64,000 bases of DNA from Sulfomarinibacter sp963741385 (GCA_963741385.1 CAVUHO010000014.1:372001-436000), one strand, 5' to 3'; positions 8,050-17,297 are shown, numbered from the stretch's first letter. Numbers and translations: made by a program. The notes: generated by a model not told the origin, from the sequence alone.

Positions 8050-9071
8050 TGACGGGCCCGGTCGGCGTGGGCCAGCAGGCGCCCTATCTGTTCAGGCGCC
8101 AGCGTGAACGTCACGGCGCCCATTTCGATGGCCACCCGCGGCATGCCGAAAACGGCGCAGCTCGCCGGGTCCTGGGCGATGGTGAGAAAATTGTCGCACC
8201 GCAACTTCGCCATACCCTCGGCGCCGTCGGCCCCCATCCCCGACAACAGGACGGCGGCCGCCGTGCCCGGCGGGTGGTCCGACAGACTTCGAAACAGGGC
8301 ATCCACCGACGGGTTATGACCGTTGATCGCCGGTGAACTTCGATCCACGTGCAGGACGCCGTCTCTCGAGAGCAGGAGGTGCCCGCCGGCCGTTGCGATC
8401 CGCACCAGACCGGGTGACAACCGCTCTCCGTCCCGCGCGATCGCCACGTCGAGCCCGGTCTCCGCCGCCAACCACTCCGCAAGGGCTGTTTCGAATCCGG
8501 CGGCGATGTGCTGCACGACTGCAACCCCGATCCTCGCGCTGCCGCCGAAAGCACGCAGCATCTCGCACAGGGCGCCCGGCCCACCCGTCGACGCTCCGAC
8601 CGCCACGAAGCGGAGGCCCCGCCGCACCGCCGGCAACGCAATGGGGAGGTCCGAGACCGAATCGTCGACCCGCGTCTTTCCACAGGCCTCGAGGATCGAC
8701 GATTCGAGGGTCTTCCCGAGTTCCGCCCATCCGCCGGGGTGATCCGGTTTGGGATGCACCGCGATCACTCCGAAGCCGTGGGCGGCAAAGGCGATGCGCG
8801 TGTTGTCGGTGCGGATCGCCGGTATCAGCGCAAAGATCGGAATCTGACGAACCCTCGCCACCGCCTCGATCAACTCCAACCCGCCCAGGCCGACGAGGTC
8901 GAGGTCGGTCACCAGACCATCCGGACCCGTGCGCCGGACAATCTCCACCACCTCTCGCCCGTCGTTGGTCTCGCCGACGACCTGGATCGCCCCCGACCCG
9001 CAAAGAACCCTCCGCAGGACCGTTCGCACGGTTGCCGAACGGTCTGCGACGACCAAACCCAAGGCGGTCAC
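8046..9071 (-). CDS. cheB: Chemotaxis response regulator / protein-glutamate methylesterase CheB
   Basis: A 341-residue protein with an N-terminal receiver (about 1-125) and a C-terminal methylesterase (about 152-335). The catalytic triad is visible: Ser161 in GASTGG, His188 in VVQHIA and Asp282 in SGMGADGAEGM. The receiver has Asp56 in VTDLDL and Lys in VHPKPD. Its acidic pair is AD rather than DD, and the MPxMDG loop is replaced by LVGLGG, so it is somewhat diverged. CheB removes methyl groups from the receptor and provides adaptation. It starts with GTG, overlapping the cheA stop by four bases (GTGA). Confidence 0.93.
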   Translation of the reverse strand: MTALGLVVADRSATVRTVLRRVLCGSGAIQVVGETNDGREVVEIVRRTGPDGLVTDLDLVGLGGLELIEAVARVRQIPIFALIPAIRTDNTRIAFAAHGFGVIAVHPKPDHPGGWAELGKTLESSILEACGKTRVDDSVSDLPIALPAVRRGLRFVAVGASTGGPGALCEMLRAFGGSARIGVAVVQHIAAGFETALAEWLAAETGLDVAIARDGERLSPGLVRIATAGGHLLLSRDGVLHVDRSSPAINGHNPSVDALFRSLSDHPPGTAAAVLLSGMGADGAEGMAKLRCDNFLTIAQDPASCAVFGMPRVAIEMGAVTFTLAPEQIGRLLAHADRARQ

Positions 9072-11077
9072 CGGTCTCCCGCCACCCGGATGATCAGGGC
9101 CACCAGTTCACGCGCGTCGAGACCCTGTTTGGTGAGATAGGCGTCCGCACCCGCCTCGAGCCCGGCCATGCGGTCCGCAGGCCGGTCGAGCGTCGAAACG
9201 ACCACGATCGGCAGATCCACAAACTGCGGTTTGTCGCGGATCGCCCGCGTCAAGCCGAACCCATCTATCCCGGGCATTTCGATATCGGTCACCACGCAAT
9301 CGATCTTTCGTGATTCGAGTGCGTGCAGCGCGTCTTCGCCTGACCCGACGCCGGTGACGGCGATGCCGGCGTCCTCCAGGAGTCTCCTGATCATCTCTCT
9401 CGTAACGTCCGAGTCGTCAACAAGCAGCACCCCGATGGGACGCAGGTTGCGGCCCTGGGTCTCCCGGCCGACTGCGTGAAACGCGTTCGGGAGCCCGAGG
9501 CGCTGGAGGGAGAGCACCGCCACGGGACGGCCCGAGGCGAGCAGCGTGATGCCCTCGACCCCGACGGGAGCGCCCGCTGCAGCCGGGATCGGGCGGACGA
9601 TGACCTCCTCCTCCCCGATCACGTCATCGGCGACCACACCGACGATCGTCCCACCGACGACGATCTCCACCAACACGGCGCTGGCGGTCGGTCGGGCGCC
9701 CACCAGGTCCGTCAGGAACCTGGGAGCGATCGACTGCCCCCGAATCAGGACCGTGCGGCGGCCGTGATTCTCCTCGATCGCCTCGAGCGGCAAACGTCTG
9801 AAGGCCTGGATCGGCGCCGCCGGCAGCGCCAGCTGGTGCTCGCCGACCTTGAGAACCAGGACGCGATCGCCGCGTCGCGCGATCGGAACCTCTATCGTCA
9901 CCGTGGTGCCCTGACCCGCCTTTGAATCGAGCCACAGATCGCCGCCCACCGCGCGCACGGCCGCCGACACCGCATCCAGACCCACGCCGCGGCCCGATAC
10001 CTGGGAGGCCACGTCGCGGGTTGAAAACCCGGGGAGCAGGAGCAGCTGAAAAACCTCGCGATCGGTCATTCCGTCGGCCCGGTCCGGTTCGAGAAAACCC
10101 CGTTCGACCGCCGCCGTCACGACCGATCGGGCGTCGATACCCCGTCCGTCGTCGCGAACCGCCAACCGGACGCGGTCGCCGTCGGTCAACGCTTCGAGAC
10201 GGATCTTCGCAACCTCTGGTTTCTTGAATCGGCGGCGATCCTCGGGCGTCTCGATGCCGTGATCCACCGCGTTGCGCACGAGATGGAGGAAGGCTTCGCG
10301 CAACGCATTTGAAATCCGACGGTCGAGTTGCGCATCGCCCGCATCGGTGACCACCTCGACCCGTTTTCCGAGCGAGCCTGCGAGCTCACGAGCGTGTTGA
10401 GCCAGGGAACGCATGAAGGGTCGCAGCGGCTGCACCTGGAGGTGCAGGAGGGTGTCGAGCTGCCGATCGGTCAACCGCCGGAGAATCCTCTGTCCCCCCT
10501 CGAGGTCGAGACCGACCTGGCGCAGGGACGTTGCGAGGGTCGCCAGCACCTGGTCCGGCGCGCGGTCGCCGACGCCGCGTTCGGCCAGGGTTGCCAGCCT
10601 GAACACACGGTCGGCGAGGCCCTCCGCCCCCACCGCGACCACGCGCAGCCTGGCGCCGCGGTCGGCAAGGTCATCAACCACCTTTGCCTGAACCAGGATT
10701 TCTTCGCCCGCCCGGCGTCGTCTCTTTCGAGGCGGTGGGCGGTCGCCCGGTGGAGACGCATCGTCGCGGAGGTCAATGTCCCCACCCGACAGAGCTTCAA
10801 CCATCGCCGCTATCGAAGCGCAGCAGGCCACGAGTTCGTCGGGGCCGGTCTCCGCATCCGGGACCGCGAGGTCCTCGGCACGGTGGCACTGCTCGGAAAT
10901 TTCGATGAGCCCCATCATGCGGCTCGCACCCTTGAGCGCGTGCAGGTCGCGGCGGATTTCCACCGCCGCCTCATCATCGGTCCCGATCCGGGCCGCCAGG
11001 TCGCTCACTCTCTCGAGGCGTTCACCAGCCTCTTCGAGAAAGAGCGCGAGCAGGTCGGCGTCGTCCGCGGTCCCCAC
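9068..11077 (-). CDS. cheA: Hybrid chemotaxis histidine kinase CheA-receiver (WspE-like)
   Basis: A 669-residue protein. It contains an Hpt domain with phospho-acceptor His46 (DLHALKGASRMMG), a dimerisation segment, and an HATPase domain with the N box HLVRNAVDHGIETPEDR and G boxes DDGRGID and SGRGVGLDAV. A CheW-like regulatory domain follows (about 400-530). The C-terminal receiver domain carries Asp598 in VVTDIEMPGIDG. A CheA fused to its own receiver is typical of Wsp- and Frz-type systems rather than flagellar chemotaxis. The P2 CheY-binding domain is not evident. GTG at 11077 is the likely start, six bases after the mcp stop; no strong ribosome binding site is visible. Confidence 0.93.
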   Translation of the reverse strand: MGTADDADLLALFLEEAGERLERVSDLAARIGTDDEAAVEIRRDLHALKGASRMMGLIEISEQCHRAEDLAVPDAETGPDELVACCASIAAMVEALSGGDIDLRDDASPPGDRPPPRKRRRRAGEEILVQAKVVDDLADRGARLRVVAVGAEGLADRVFRLATLAERGVGDRAPDQVLATLATSLRQVGLDLEGGQRILRRLTDRQLDTLLHLQVQPLRPFMRSLAQHARELAGSLGKRVEVVTDAGDAQLDRRISNALREAFLHLVRNAVDHGIETPEDRRRFKKPEVAKIRLEALTDGDRVRLAVRDDGRGIDARSVVTAAVERGFLEPDRADGMTDREVFQLLLLPGFSTRDVASQVSGRGVGLDAVSAAVRAVGGDLWLDSKAGQGTTVTIEVPIARRGDRVLVLKVGEHQLALPAAPIQAFRRLPLEAIEENHGRRTVLIRGQSIAPRFLTDLVGARPTASAVLVEIVVGGTIVGVVADDVIGEEEVIVRPIPAAAGAPVGVEGITLLASGRPVAVLSLQRLGLPNAFHAVGRETQGRNLRPIGVLLVDDSDVTREMIRRLLEDAGIAVTGVGSGEDALHALESRKIDCVVTDIEMPGIDGFGLTRAIRDKPQFVDLPIVVVSTLDRPADRMAGLEAGADAYLTKQGLDARELVALIIRVAGDR

Positions 11078-11083
11078 TGCGGC

Positions 11084-12715
11084 TCAGATCTTGGTCCAGT
11101 TGCGGAGGTTCACGTCGACCCCCAGCGTCCCGATCATCGACCCGTGGTAGTCGTGCACCGCGACCGCGATGGTGAAGCATGGATCGCCGGTGAGCAGCGA
11201 GTCATAGGCCGGCGTCACCGCCGATCGACCGTCCCTCGTCACCGCCTGGAACCACGGCCGGTCCGCGTAGGACTGCCCGACCGCGACGCTTCCCGGCAAC
11301 TGGCGGCCCCCGACGCGATCCCGGTTGACCGCGAACGTCACCATCAAGCCCGAGAGATCCACCAGGTACGCCATTTCGAGGTAGGGTGAATCAGCCAACA
11401 GGTCATCCAGGAGGCCCTCGACCGCCTCGAGGTTTCCTGAATAGTCCTGGAGAGCGGTGGTCCATTTCAGAAGCTGATGCCTCAGGGAATGGTGTGAATC
11501 GATGCGGAAACTCTGGGTCAGCAACTGGATGGAAAGGGCCAGTTGGTTGAGCCGGTCGGCAGCGTCGGTGTAACGGTTGAGACCTTCGGCGATCCGTTGG
11601 ATGACCGAACCGACCTCGCGCAGGGTCTCCGCCACCTGATCGGATGCGCCCCGCTGCTCCTGGGTCGCGAGCGAGATCTGACGGGCGGCCTGTGCGGTCT
11701 CGGCCAGAGCGCCGCGCAGCAGGGCGATGGCTTCCTGCGCCGAACGGCTCTGGTCGAGAACCTGGCGGGCGGCCTTGCTCCCCTCTTCAGTCGCCAGCAC
11801 GACTCCCCGGATCGAACTCGTGAACTCGTCGAGGTGGGTGCGCACCGAGTCCACCGACTCGCGCGACCGTTCGGCCAGCCGCCGCACCTCCTCGGCCACG
11901 ACCGAAAACCGCTCTCCGTGTTCGCCGGCGGCCGATGCCTCGATCGCCGCGTTCAGGGAGAGTATGTGGGTCTCCTGCGCGATCTCGGTGATCAGGTCGA
12001 GAACACGGTAGATTTCCCGCGAGCGGCTGCCCAGCGTGTCAGCGCGGCCGGAGATCGCGTCCATATGCTGGCGAACCGCATCCACCCCGATCACCGCCGC
12101 CTCGACCGACGCCGCGCCGGCGTCTCCGGCGGTCTCGGAACGCGCGGCCAGCTCCGCCTGGGCCGCCGAGTTGCCGGCGATCTGGCCGGCAGTTCTCGCC
12201 AACTCCTCGGTGCTGGCGGTGATCTCGACCACCGCGGCCGCCTGCTGGCTGGACGCCGAAGCCAACTCGGACGAGGTTCGGTGCACTGTGCCGGCCGCAG
12301 CCGCGACCTCGACGGACGACGACTGGATCTGTTGAATCAGCGCCGCCAGGGCGCGGCTTGCACCCCTGACGGCGTCCCGCATCTCCTCCGGCAGATCGAC
12401 CACCTGGGTCGAGGCCGCTACCAGATCCCCGCTGCGCAACTCATCGAGAGATCTCGCAAGGGCTGCATTCTGACTTGCATACATCTCTTCGAGTTCGGTG
12501 AGACGGCGTTCCGCCCGCCGTTGCGGCAGGTGAACCGCAAACACGTACGCCGCAGTGATCATCAAACCCACCACGAGAAAGACCCTGATATAGAGTTCGC
12601 CATGGGGCTGCTCGGCCGAGGCTTCCAACAGGGCGCCTCCGGTGAGAGCCAATCCAACCAGCAAACCGGCGCCCAGCCACCTGCGCAGCCCTCCGGACAC
12701 TCGAATTTCAATCAT
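11084..12715 (-). CDS. Methyl-accepting chemotaxis protein with N-terminal membrane hairpin and C-terminal PDC/Cache-like sensor
   Basis: About 543 residues. Two transmembrane helices near the N-terminus (about 14-32 and 45-62) are separated by only a short loop, so there is no periplasmic sensor domain. A coiled-coil signalling region follows. Its hairpin tip (ILSLNAAIEASAAGEHGERFSVVAEEVRRLAERS) carries the conserved CheA/CheW contact; the whole run is about residues 245-280. The last ~150 residues (YLVDLSGLMVTFAVN...DRPWFQAVTRDGR...IGTLGVDVNL) resemble a PDC/Cache sensor, here predicted to be cytoplasmic and at the far end. ATG at 12715 has an AAGGGGGG site about seven bases upstream; GTG at 12721 is an alternative. 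The gene overlaps cheW. Confidence 0.88.
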   Translation of the reverse strand: MIEIRVSGGLRRWLGAGLLVGLALTGGALLEASAEQPHGELYIRVFLVVGLMITAAYVFAVHLPQRRAERRLTELEEMYASQNAALARSLDELRSGDLVAASTQVVDLPEEMRDAVRGASRALAALIQQIQSSSVEVAAAAGTVHRTSSELASASSQQAAAVVEITASTEELARTAGQIAGNSAAQAELAARSETAGDAGAASVEAAVIGVDAVRQHMDAISGRADTLGSRSREIYRVLDLITEIAQETHILSLNAAIEASAAGEHGERFSVVAEEVRRLAERSRESVDSVRTHLDEFTSSIRGVVLATEEGSKAARQVLDQSRSAQEAIALLRGALAETAQAARQISLATQEQRGASDQVAETLREVGSVIQRIAEGLNRYTDAADRLNQLALSIQLLTQSFRIDSHHSLRHQLLKWTTALQDYSGNLEAVEGLLDDLLADSPYLEMAYLVDLSGLMVTFAVNRDRVGGRQLPGSVAVGQSYADRPWFQAVTRDGRSAVTPAYDSLLTGDPCFTIAVAVHDYHGSMIGTLGVDVNLRNWTKI

Positions 12716-13175
12716 CCCCACGCCCCCCTTCGCTCGGTCGGCGTTCTTCGAACAAGACTGCCGTGTTGATCACCTTGAAGCGTTCCCCGTCGAGATCGAC
12801 AGTGCCCGCGACCAGCTCACCCCGGTCATCGTTTACGGTGATCTGCGCGACGGTCTGGACCCGTAATGCGTCGTTCACGGCAAGGCCGACGGCGGTCCAC
12901 GAGTCGCGCGCGCCGCGGCCGAGAATGACGGTCGTCCGGTGGCTCGACTGCGGGGCTGCTCCCTCGGCCATCGAATGGAGGTCGAGAACCGCCAGTGGCT
13001 CGCCCGCGAACTGCGCCAGACCAAGCAGGTGAGGTTGTCCGCCGGGCACCGGGTGGCAGGCCAACCCGCGAACCACGTGGCGCACCTGGTTCGCCGGCAC
13101 GGCGTAGAAGGAACCCCCGGAACGCACCAGAAGAAACCGTCGATCTCCCTCAGCAGCAGGGACTTCGATGTCCAT
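12708..13175 (-). CDS. CheW-like coupling protein
   Basis: A 155-residue single CheW domain. RRFLLVRSGGSFYAVPANQVRHVV matches the first SH3-like subdomain, and LLGLAQFAGEPLAVLDL matches the PxxIxGxxNLRGxxxPVxDL signature in diverged form. It would link the MCP to the CheA kinase. It is the first chemosensory gene of the operon, lies 13 bp downstream of the membrane protein gene, and overlaps the mcp start. The classic NLRG is replaced by QFAG, consistent with a specialised receptor array. Confidence 0.85.
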   Translation of the reverse strand: MDIEVPAAEGDRRFLLVRSGGSFYAVPANQVRHVVRGLACHPVPGGQPHLLGLAQFAGEPLAVLDLHSMAEGAAPQSSHRTTVILGRGARDSWTAVGLAVNDALRVQTVAQITVNDDRGELVAGTVDLDGERFKVINTAVLFEERRPSEGGRGDD

Positions 13176-13188
13176 GGGCCTCAGGATA

Positions 13189-14064
13189 TCACCCCGCCCC
13201 GCGACCCCCGTCGTGAACCGTGGGGAGGCCCGCCGCCGATCCGGTTTCGGACCAGTCGAGCTCCGATCCCCGCAGAGAGTGCGGGATCAGGAAGACACCC
13301 ATCATCACCACCCACCCCAGTGCCACCGCCGCCCTGGTCCTCATCCCCCAGGCCGCGGCGATGGTCGCCGGCAGCCAGGCGAGAAAAGCGATCAAGGTCT
13401 TGTTGTCCGTGAGGTCGGTGCCGAAGGGCCAACCCGTCCAGTACGCCCCGAATGCGAACTTCTGGACGAGGGGGCCGAGACAGAGCCCGCCGATAACCAG
13501 AATCCCCATGGCGGTCAGGACCAGACCGCGCCCTCGTGGCGCCCCGGCCCGCAAGACCTCGAGCAGGGCGCGGGTCGACACCAGCATGCTCGCGAACATC
13601 GCCAGGATATGGGGCACCAAGACCCCCGCCGGCACCGGGTCCCGAAAGCGGGCGACCACCGTCTCATCGGCTGGGATCTGCACCATCGTCCCCCCGGTCT
13701 CGATCCGGACCCTGTACTCCACCTTGCCGGCCGCCGGCTGGTTGGGGATCGACGTTTCGAGGCGCCCGGACGCCGACCGCTCCATCACCAACCGCCGGTA
13801 GGCCTCGTCGGTCGGGTACCTGCGCCACTCGACCGCAATCCGGACATCACCCGACGTCTGCGGCAGCGAGATCACTAGTGAGTCCCGGCCCTCGTTGGAC
13901 CGCGGCAGCCGGTAACGCAGTTCCCGACCGTCCGGAAGCGTCACCGCGCCCCGGACGGGATGGCTGGGTCCCGTGAGCCTCTGAAAGAACGCCAGCGCGA
14001 CCGTGACGATGAACGCCGCCACCCACAGCGCTGCCGAAACCCCCCGCGATCTTCGCTGCCCCAT
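13189..14064 (-). CDS. Membrane protein of unknown function
   Basis: About 291 residues. There is an N-terminal signal-anchor helix (ALWVAAFIVTVALAFF). An extracytoplasmic beta-rich region follows (about 35-150), including VEYRVRIETGGTMVQIPADETVVARF. Four C-terminal membrane helices follow: HILAMFASMLVSTRALLEVL, LVLTAMGILVIGGLCLGPLV, LIAFLAWLPATIAAAWGM and VALGWVVMMGVFLIPHSL. Between them, GAYWTGWPFGTDLTDNK is a distinctive conserved-looking loop. I do not recognise a named family. It is encoded directly after the cpgS-like gene; the stop, a TTG and this ATG are consecutive (TGATTGATG). It lies immediately before cheW, so it is co-transcribed with the chemosensory genes and might be an accessory to them. 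Confidence 0.75.
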   Translation of the reverse strand: MGQRRSRGVSAALWVAAFIVTVALAFFQRLTGPSHPVRGAVTLPDGRELRYRLPRSNEGRDSLVISLPQTSGDVRIAVEWRRYPTDEAYRRLVMERSASGRLETSIPNQPAAGKVEYRVRIETGGTMVQIPADETVVARFRDPVPAGVLVPHILAMFASMLVSTRALLEVLRAGAPRGRGLVLTAMGILVIGGLCLGPLVQKFAFGAYWTGWPFGTDLTDNKTLIAFLAWLPATIAAAWGMRTRAAVALGWVVMMGVFLIPHSLRGSELDWSETGSAAGLPTVHDGGRGAG

Positions 14065-14067
14065 CAA

Positions 14068-15390
14068 TCAGCGATCTTTGAACACCCGGGCGACCATCTC
14101 TTCGATGACGCCGGGCTCGACCTCTTCAAGCTCGTAGCGGACATTGGCGATCGGCTTGTTGACCTTGATGATCCTCTTGAGGTCGATGGGCGTGCCCTCG
14201 ACCACCACGTCGGCATCGGTGGCGTTGATGGTCTCCTCGAGCTCGCGCACCTGCTGCTCGCCATACCCCATGGCGGGGAGAATTTTGGCCGCGTTCGGGA
14301 ACTTCGCGTAGACCTCTTTGATCGAGCCGACAGCGTACGGGCGCGCATCCACGATTTCGGCAGCCCCCGCCTGCTTGGCGGCAAACCACCCGGCGCCGAA
14401 CTCCATCCCGCCGTGGGTCAGGGTCGGCCCGTCCTCGACCACCAGGGCCCGTTTACCGGCGATCAGCTTCGGGTCGTCGACGGTGATCACGGAGCGGCAC
14501 TTGATGACCCTGGCCGAAGGGTTGGCCGTGTGGCAGGTGTCGAGGACCTGCTCCACCTTCACCGGGTCCGCGGTGTCGACCTTGTTCACGATCAGCAGGT
14601 GCGACATGCGGAGGTTGGTTTCTCCGGGGTAATACGTCAGTTCGTGGCCCGCGCGGTGGGGATCGACGAGCGTGATGTGGAGGTCGGGACGATAGAACGG
14701 CGTGTCGTTGTTGCCGCCGTCCCACAGGATCACGTCGGCCTCTTTCTCGGCCTCGCGCACGATCTTCTCGTAGTCCACACCGGCATAGACAACGAAGCCG
14801 TTGTCGATGTGAGGCTCGTACTCCTCGCGTTCCTCGATGGTGCACTGGTGCCGGTCGAGGTCCTCGTAGGTCTCGAAACGCTGACACGCCTGCTTCGCGA
14901 GATCGCCATAGGGCATGGGGTGGCGGATCGCGACGACCTTTTTGCCCATTGCCTTGAGCATTCTCGACACGTAGCGGGTGGTCTGCGATTTGCCGACCCC
15001 GGTGCGCACCGCGGTAATGGCGATCACCGGCAGGGTCGACTCGATCATCGTCTTGGTGGCCGAGCAGATGCCGAAGTGCGGCCCCCAAGCGATGACCTGG
15101 CTGCCCTTGTTCATGACATAGGTGTGGGGCACATCCGAGTAACTGAACCAGACCTCGTCCACCTGGTTTTTCTTGATGACCTTCTCGAGGTCGGCTTCGG
15201 GGAGAATCGGAATGCCTTTGGGGTACAACGAGCCGGCCAGTTCCACGGGATAGACGCGGTCCTCGATGTCGGGGATCTGGGTGGCGGTGAAGGCGACAAC
15301 GTCGTAGTCCTCGTTGTCTCTGAACAGGCAATTGAAGTTGTGGAAGTCACGTCCAGCCGCGCCCATGATGACGACCTTGGTTCGTGCCAT
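14068..15390 (-). CDS. Cyclic 2,3-diphosphoglycerate synthetase-like P-loop protein
   Basis: A 440-residue protein. The N-terminal VVIMGAAGRDFHNFNCLFRD and the P-loop VRTGVGKSQTTRYVSRML (about residues 136-153) match the archaeal/bacterial CpgS family (cyclic 2,3-diphosphoglycerate synthetase). VILWDGGNNDTPFYRPDLHI and LLIVNKVD are further GTPase/ATPase-like motifs. The archaeal enzyme makes cyclic 2,3-diphosphoglycerate, a compatible solute. Bacterial homologues are widespread and mostly untested, so the activity is uncertain. ATG at 15390 is chosen for its strong GAGGAGG site; a longer frame starts at 15414. Part of its upstream region lies in the left copy of the guaA-flanking repeat. Confidence 0.82.
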   Translation of the reverse strand: MARTKVVIMGAAGRDFHNFNCLFRDNEDYDVVAFTATQIPDIEDRVYPVELAGSLYPKGIPILPEADLEKVIKKNQVDEVWFSYSDVPHTYVMNKGSQVIAWGPHFGICSATKTMIESTLPVIAITAVRTGVGKSQTTRYVSRMLKAMGKKVVAIRHPMPYGDLAKQACQRFETYEDLDRHQCTIEEREEYEPHIDNGFVVYAGVDYEKIVREAEKEADVILWDGGNNDTPFYRPDLHITLVDPHRAGHELTYYPGETNLRMSHLLIVNKVDTADPVKVEQVLDTCHTANPSARVIKCRSVITVDDPKLIAGKRALVVEDGPTLTHGGMEFGAGWFAAKQAGAAEIVDARPYAVGSIKEVYAKFPNAAKILPAMGYGEQQVRELEETINATDADVVVEGTPIDLKRIIKVNKPIANVRYELEEVEPGVIEEMVARVFKDR

Positions 15391-15451
15391 GATTGTCCTC
15401 CTCGGAAAGACCACCGGTGTGGCGCCCAGCCTCGGTGGTCACAACCGCCGG

Positions 15452-15763
15452 GTGAAGCTGAACCGGCAGCGGGGTGGATTCTATCACTCTCGTGAGTAGC
15501 CCGGCTTTCAGTGCGCGCTACCCGTGAGGAGCCACCCGTCGCATTGATTGCCCTAATGCGTTTTGAATGCCGGGACTGTCGAGTTCAAACAATGCGACAA
15601 ATGGCACCTCCGCCGCACGCGGCTCGTTTCCGCGCGTCCTTCCCGTGAGGAGCCAGGCACCTCCGCCGCACGCGTTCCCACCCACCCTGAGCACTCGGGC
15701 GTTTCCCGTCGGTGGGAGGGCGAACGGGAATTCCGAATTCCGAATTCCTAATTCCGAATTTTC
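15452..15763. repeat. Structured repeat, left copy (inverted relative to 17344-17658)
   Basis: This stretch matches, in reverse complement, the region 17344-17658 on the other side of guaA. Shared blocks in order are GAAGCTGAACCGGCAGCGGG, GAGGAGCCACC, a hairpin, ATGGCACCTCC, GGAGCCAGGCACCTCCGCCGCAC, and GAGCACTCGGGCGTT (the longest is stated here as two pieces). Inside it, GGCACCTCCGCCGCACGCG occurs twice (15603 and 15656) and CCCGTGAGGAGCCA twice (15521 and 15642). The right end is a short tandem array of GAATTCC units (about 15728-15760). There is no coding frame. Confidence 0.85.
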
Positions 15764-15764
15764 G

Positions 15765-17297
15765 CTATTCCCATTCAATCGTGCCAGGCGGTTTCGAGGT
15801 GACGTCATAGACGACACGGTTGATGCCGGCGACCTCGTTGACCACCCGGCGGGCGATGCGGTCGAGGACCTCGGGGGGAAAGCGGTACCAGTCGGCGGTC
15901 ATGAAGTCGGTGGTGGTCACCGCCCGCACGGCCAGCACGTTCTCGTAGGTCCGCGAGTCGCCCATGACGCCGACGCTCTTGACCGGCAACAGCACGCACA
16001 GGGCCTGCGAGATGTCGTCGTACAGCCCCGCGGAGCGGATCTCCCCGATGACGATGGCGTCGGCCTCCTGGAGGGTGCGGACGCGTTCGCGGGTGACCTC
16101 GCCGAGGACCCTGACCGCGAGCCCCGGCCCCGGGAAGGGGTGCCGCCAGACGAAATCGCGGGGCAGACCGAGTTCCTCCCCCACCCTCCGCACCTCGTCC
16201 TTGAAGAGGTCTCGCAGCGGTTCGACCAGCTCCAGACCGAGTTGTTCGGGAAGCCCACCGACGTTGTGGTGGGTCTTGATGACCGCCGCGGTGCCGCGCA
16301 CCCCGGAGCTTTCGATGACATCCGGATAGAGGGTCCCCTGCGCCAGATAGCTGGCATCGGGGAAACGGGCGGCCTCGGCCTCGAAGACCTCGACGAACTC
16401 GCGGCCGATGATCTTGCGTTTTGTTTCCGGGTCGTCGACCCCGGCGAGGGCCGAGAAGAACCGCTCCGATGCGTCCACCCGGTCCAGCCTGAGACCGAAT
16501 TCCTCGAAATTCCGTTCCACCGCGTCGCCTTCGCCCTGCCGCAGGAGTCCCGTGTCGACGAAGATCGGCACCAGCCGGTCGCCGATCGCCTCGCGCAACA
16601 GCATGGCGGTCACCGACGAATCGACCCCGCCCGAGACGCCGCAGATCACCCGGCCTTCCGTCAGACGGTTGGCAAGCCTTGCTACCAATTCGTGGCGGAT
16701 CACCGACGGGCTCCAGTCGCGGCGGGCGCCGGCCAGCGCAATGAAATGCTCGAGCATCCGGCCCCCGTGGGGTGTGTGCCGAACCTCGGGATGGAACTGG
16801 AGACCGACGAACCGGCGCCGGGGATCGAAGATCGCGGCAACCTCGGTTGTGGTGGTGCGGGCCAGCACCTCGAATCCCTCGGGGACCTTTTCCACCAGAT
16901 CGCCGTGGCTCATCCACACCGGTTGTCTGCTGGGAGTGCCGACAAAAACCGGCTCCTCGGCCACGACCTCGAGTTCGGCAAAACCATACTCGCGGTGCGA
17001 AGACGACCGTACGTGTCCGCCCAGGTCGCGCGCCATGAGGTGCAGACCGTAGCAGATGCCGAGAACCGGAACGCCGAGCGAAAAGACCGTAGGGTCGACC
17101 TGCAGCGCACCCTCTTCGAAAACGCTGGCCGGCCCGCCCGACAAAACCACTGCGATCGGCGCCAATGCCTCGATCTCACTCCCCGGAAGATCGCCGCGTT
17201 CGATGACGGTCTTGACTCCGAGTTCCCGCAACCGGCGCGTGATCAGCTGCGTGTACTGCGACCCGAAATCGAGGATGAGAATGACCTGGTGCTGCAT
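15765..17297 (-). CDS. guaA: GMP synthase (glutamine-hydrolysing)
   Basis: A 510-residue protein of normal length. The N-terminal class I amidotransferase has Cys82 (GICYG), His169 and Glu171 (FHPE). The ATP pyrophosphatase domain has the PP-loop SGGVDSS at 222-228. The C-terminal dimerisation domain ends DVTSKPPGTIEWE, the usual GuaA end. It converts XMP to GMP in the cytoplasm. ATG at 17297 gives the canonical N-terminus (ILILDFGSQYTQLI) with GGGGAG upstream. The gene is enclosed by two inverted copies of a structured repeat, so its promoter lies within repeat DNA. guaB is not adjacent. Confidence 0.97.
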   Translation of the reverse strand: MQHQVILILDFGSQYTQLITRRLRELGVKTVIERGDLPGSEIEALAPIAVVLSGGPASVFEEGALQVDPTVFSLGVPVLGICYGLHLMARDLGGHVRSSSHREYGFAELEVVAEEPVFVGTPSRQPVWMSHGDLVEKVPEGFEVLARTTTTEVAAIFDPRRRFVGLQFHPEVRHTPHGGRMLEHFIALAGARRDWSPSVIRHELVARLANRLTEGRVICGVSGGVDSSVTAMLLREAIGDRLVPIFVDTGLLRQGEGDAVERNFEEFGLRLDRVDASERFFSALAGVDDPETKRKIIGREFVEVFEAEAARFPDASYLAQGTLYPDVIESSGVRGTAAVIKTHHNVGGLPEQLGLELVEPLRDLFKDEVRRVGEELGLPRDFVWRHPFPGPGLAVRVLGEVTRERVRTLQEADAIVIGEIRSAGLYDDISQALCVLLPVKSVGVMGDSRTYENVLAVRAVTTTDFMTADWYRFPPEVLDRIARRVVNEVAGINRVVYDVTSKPPGTIEWE

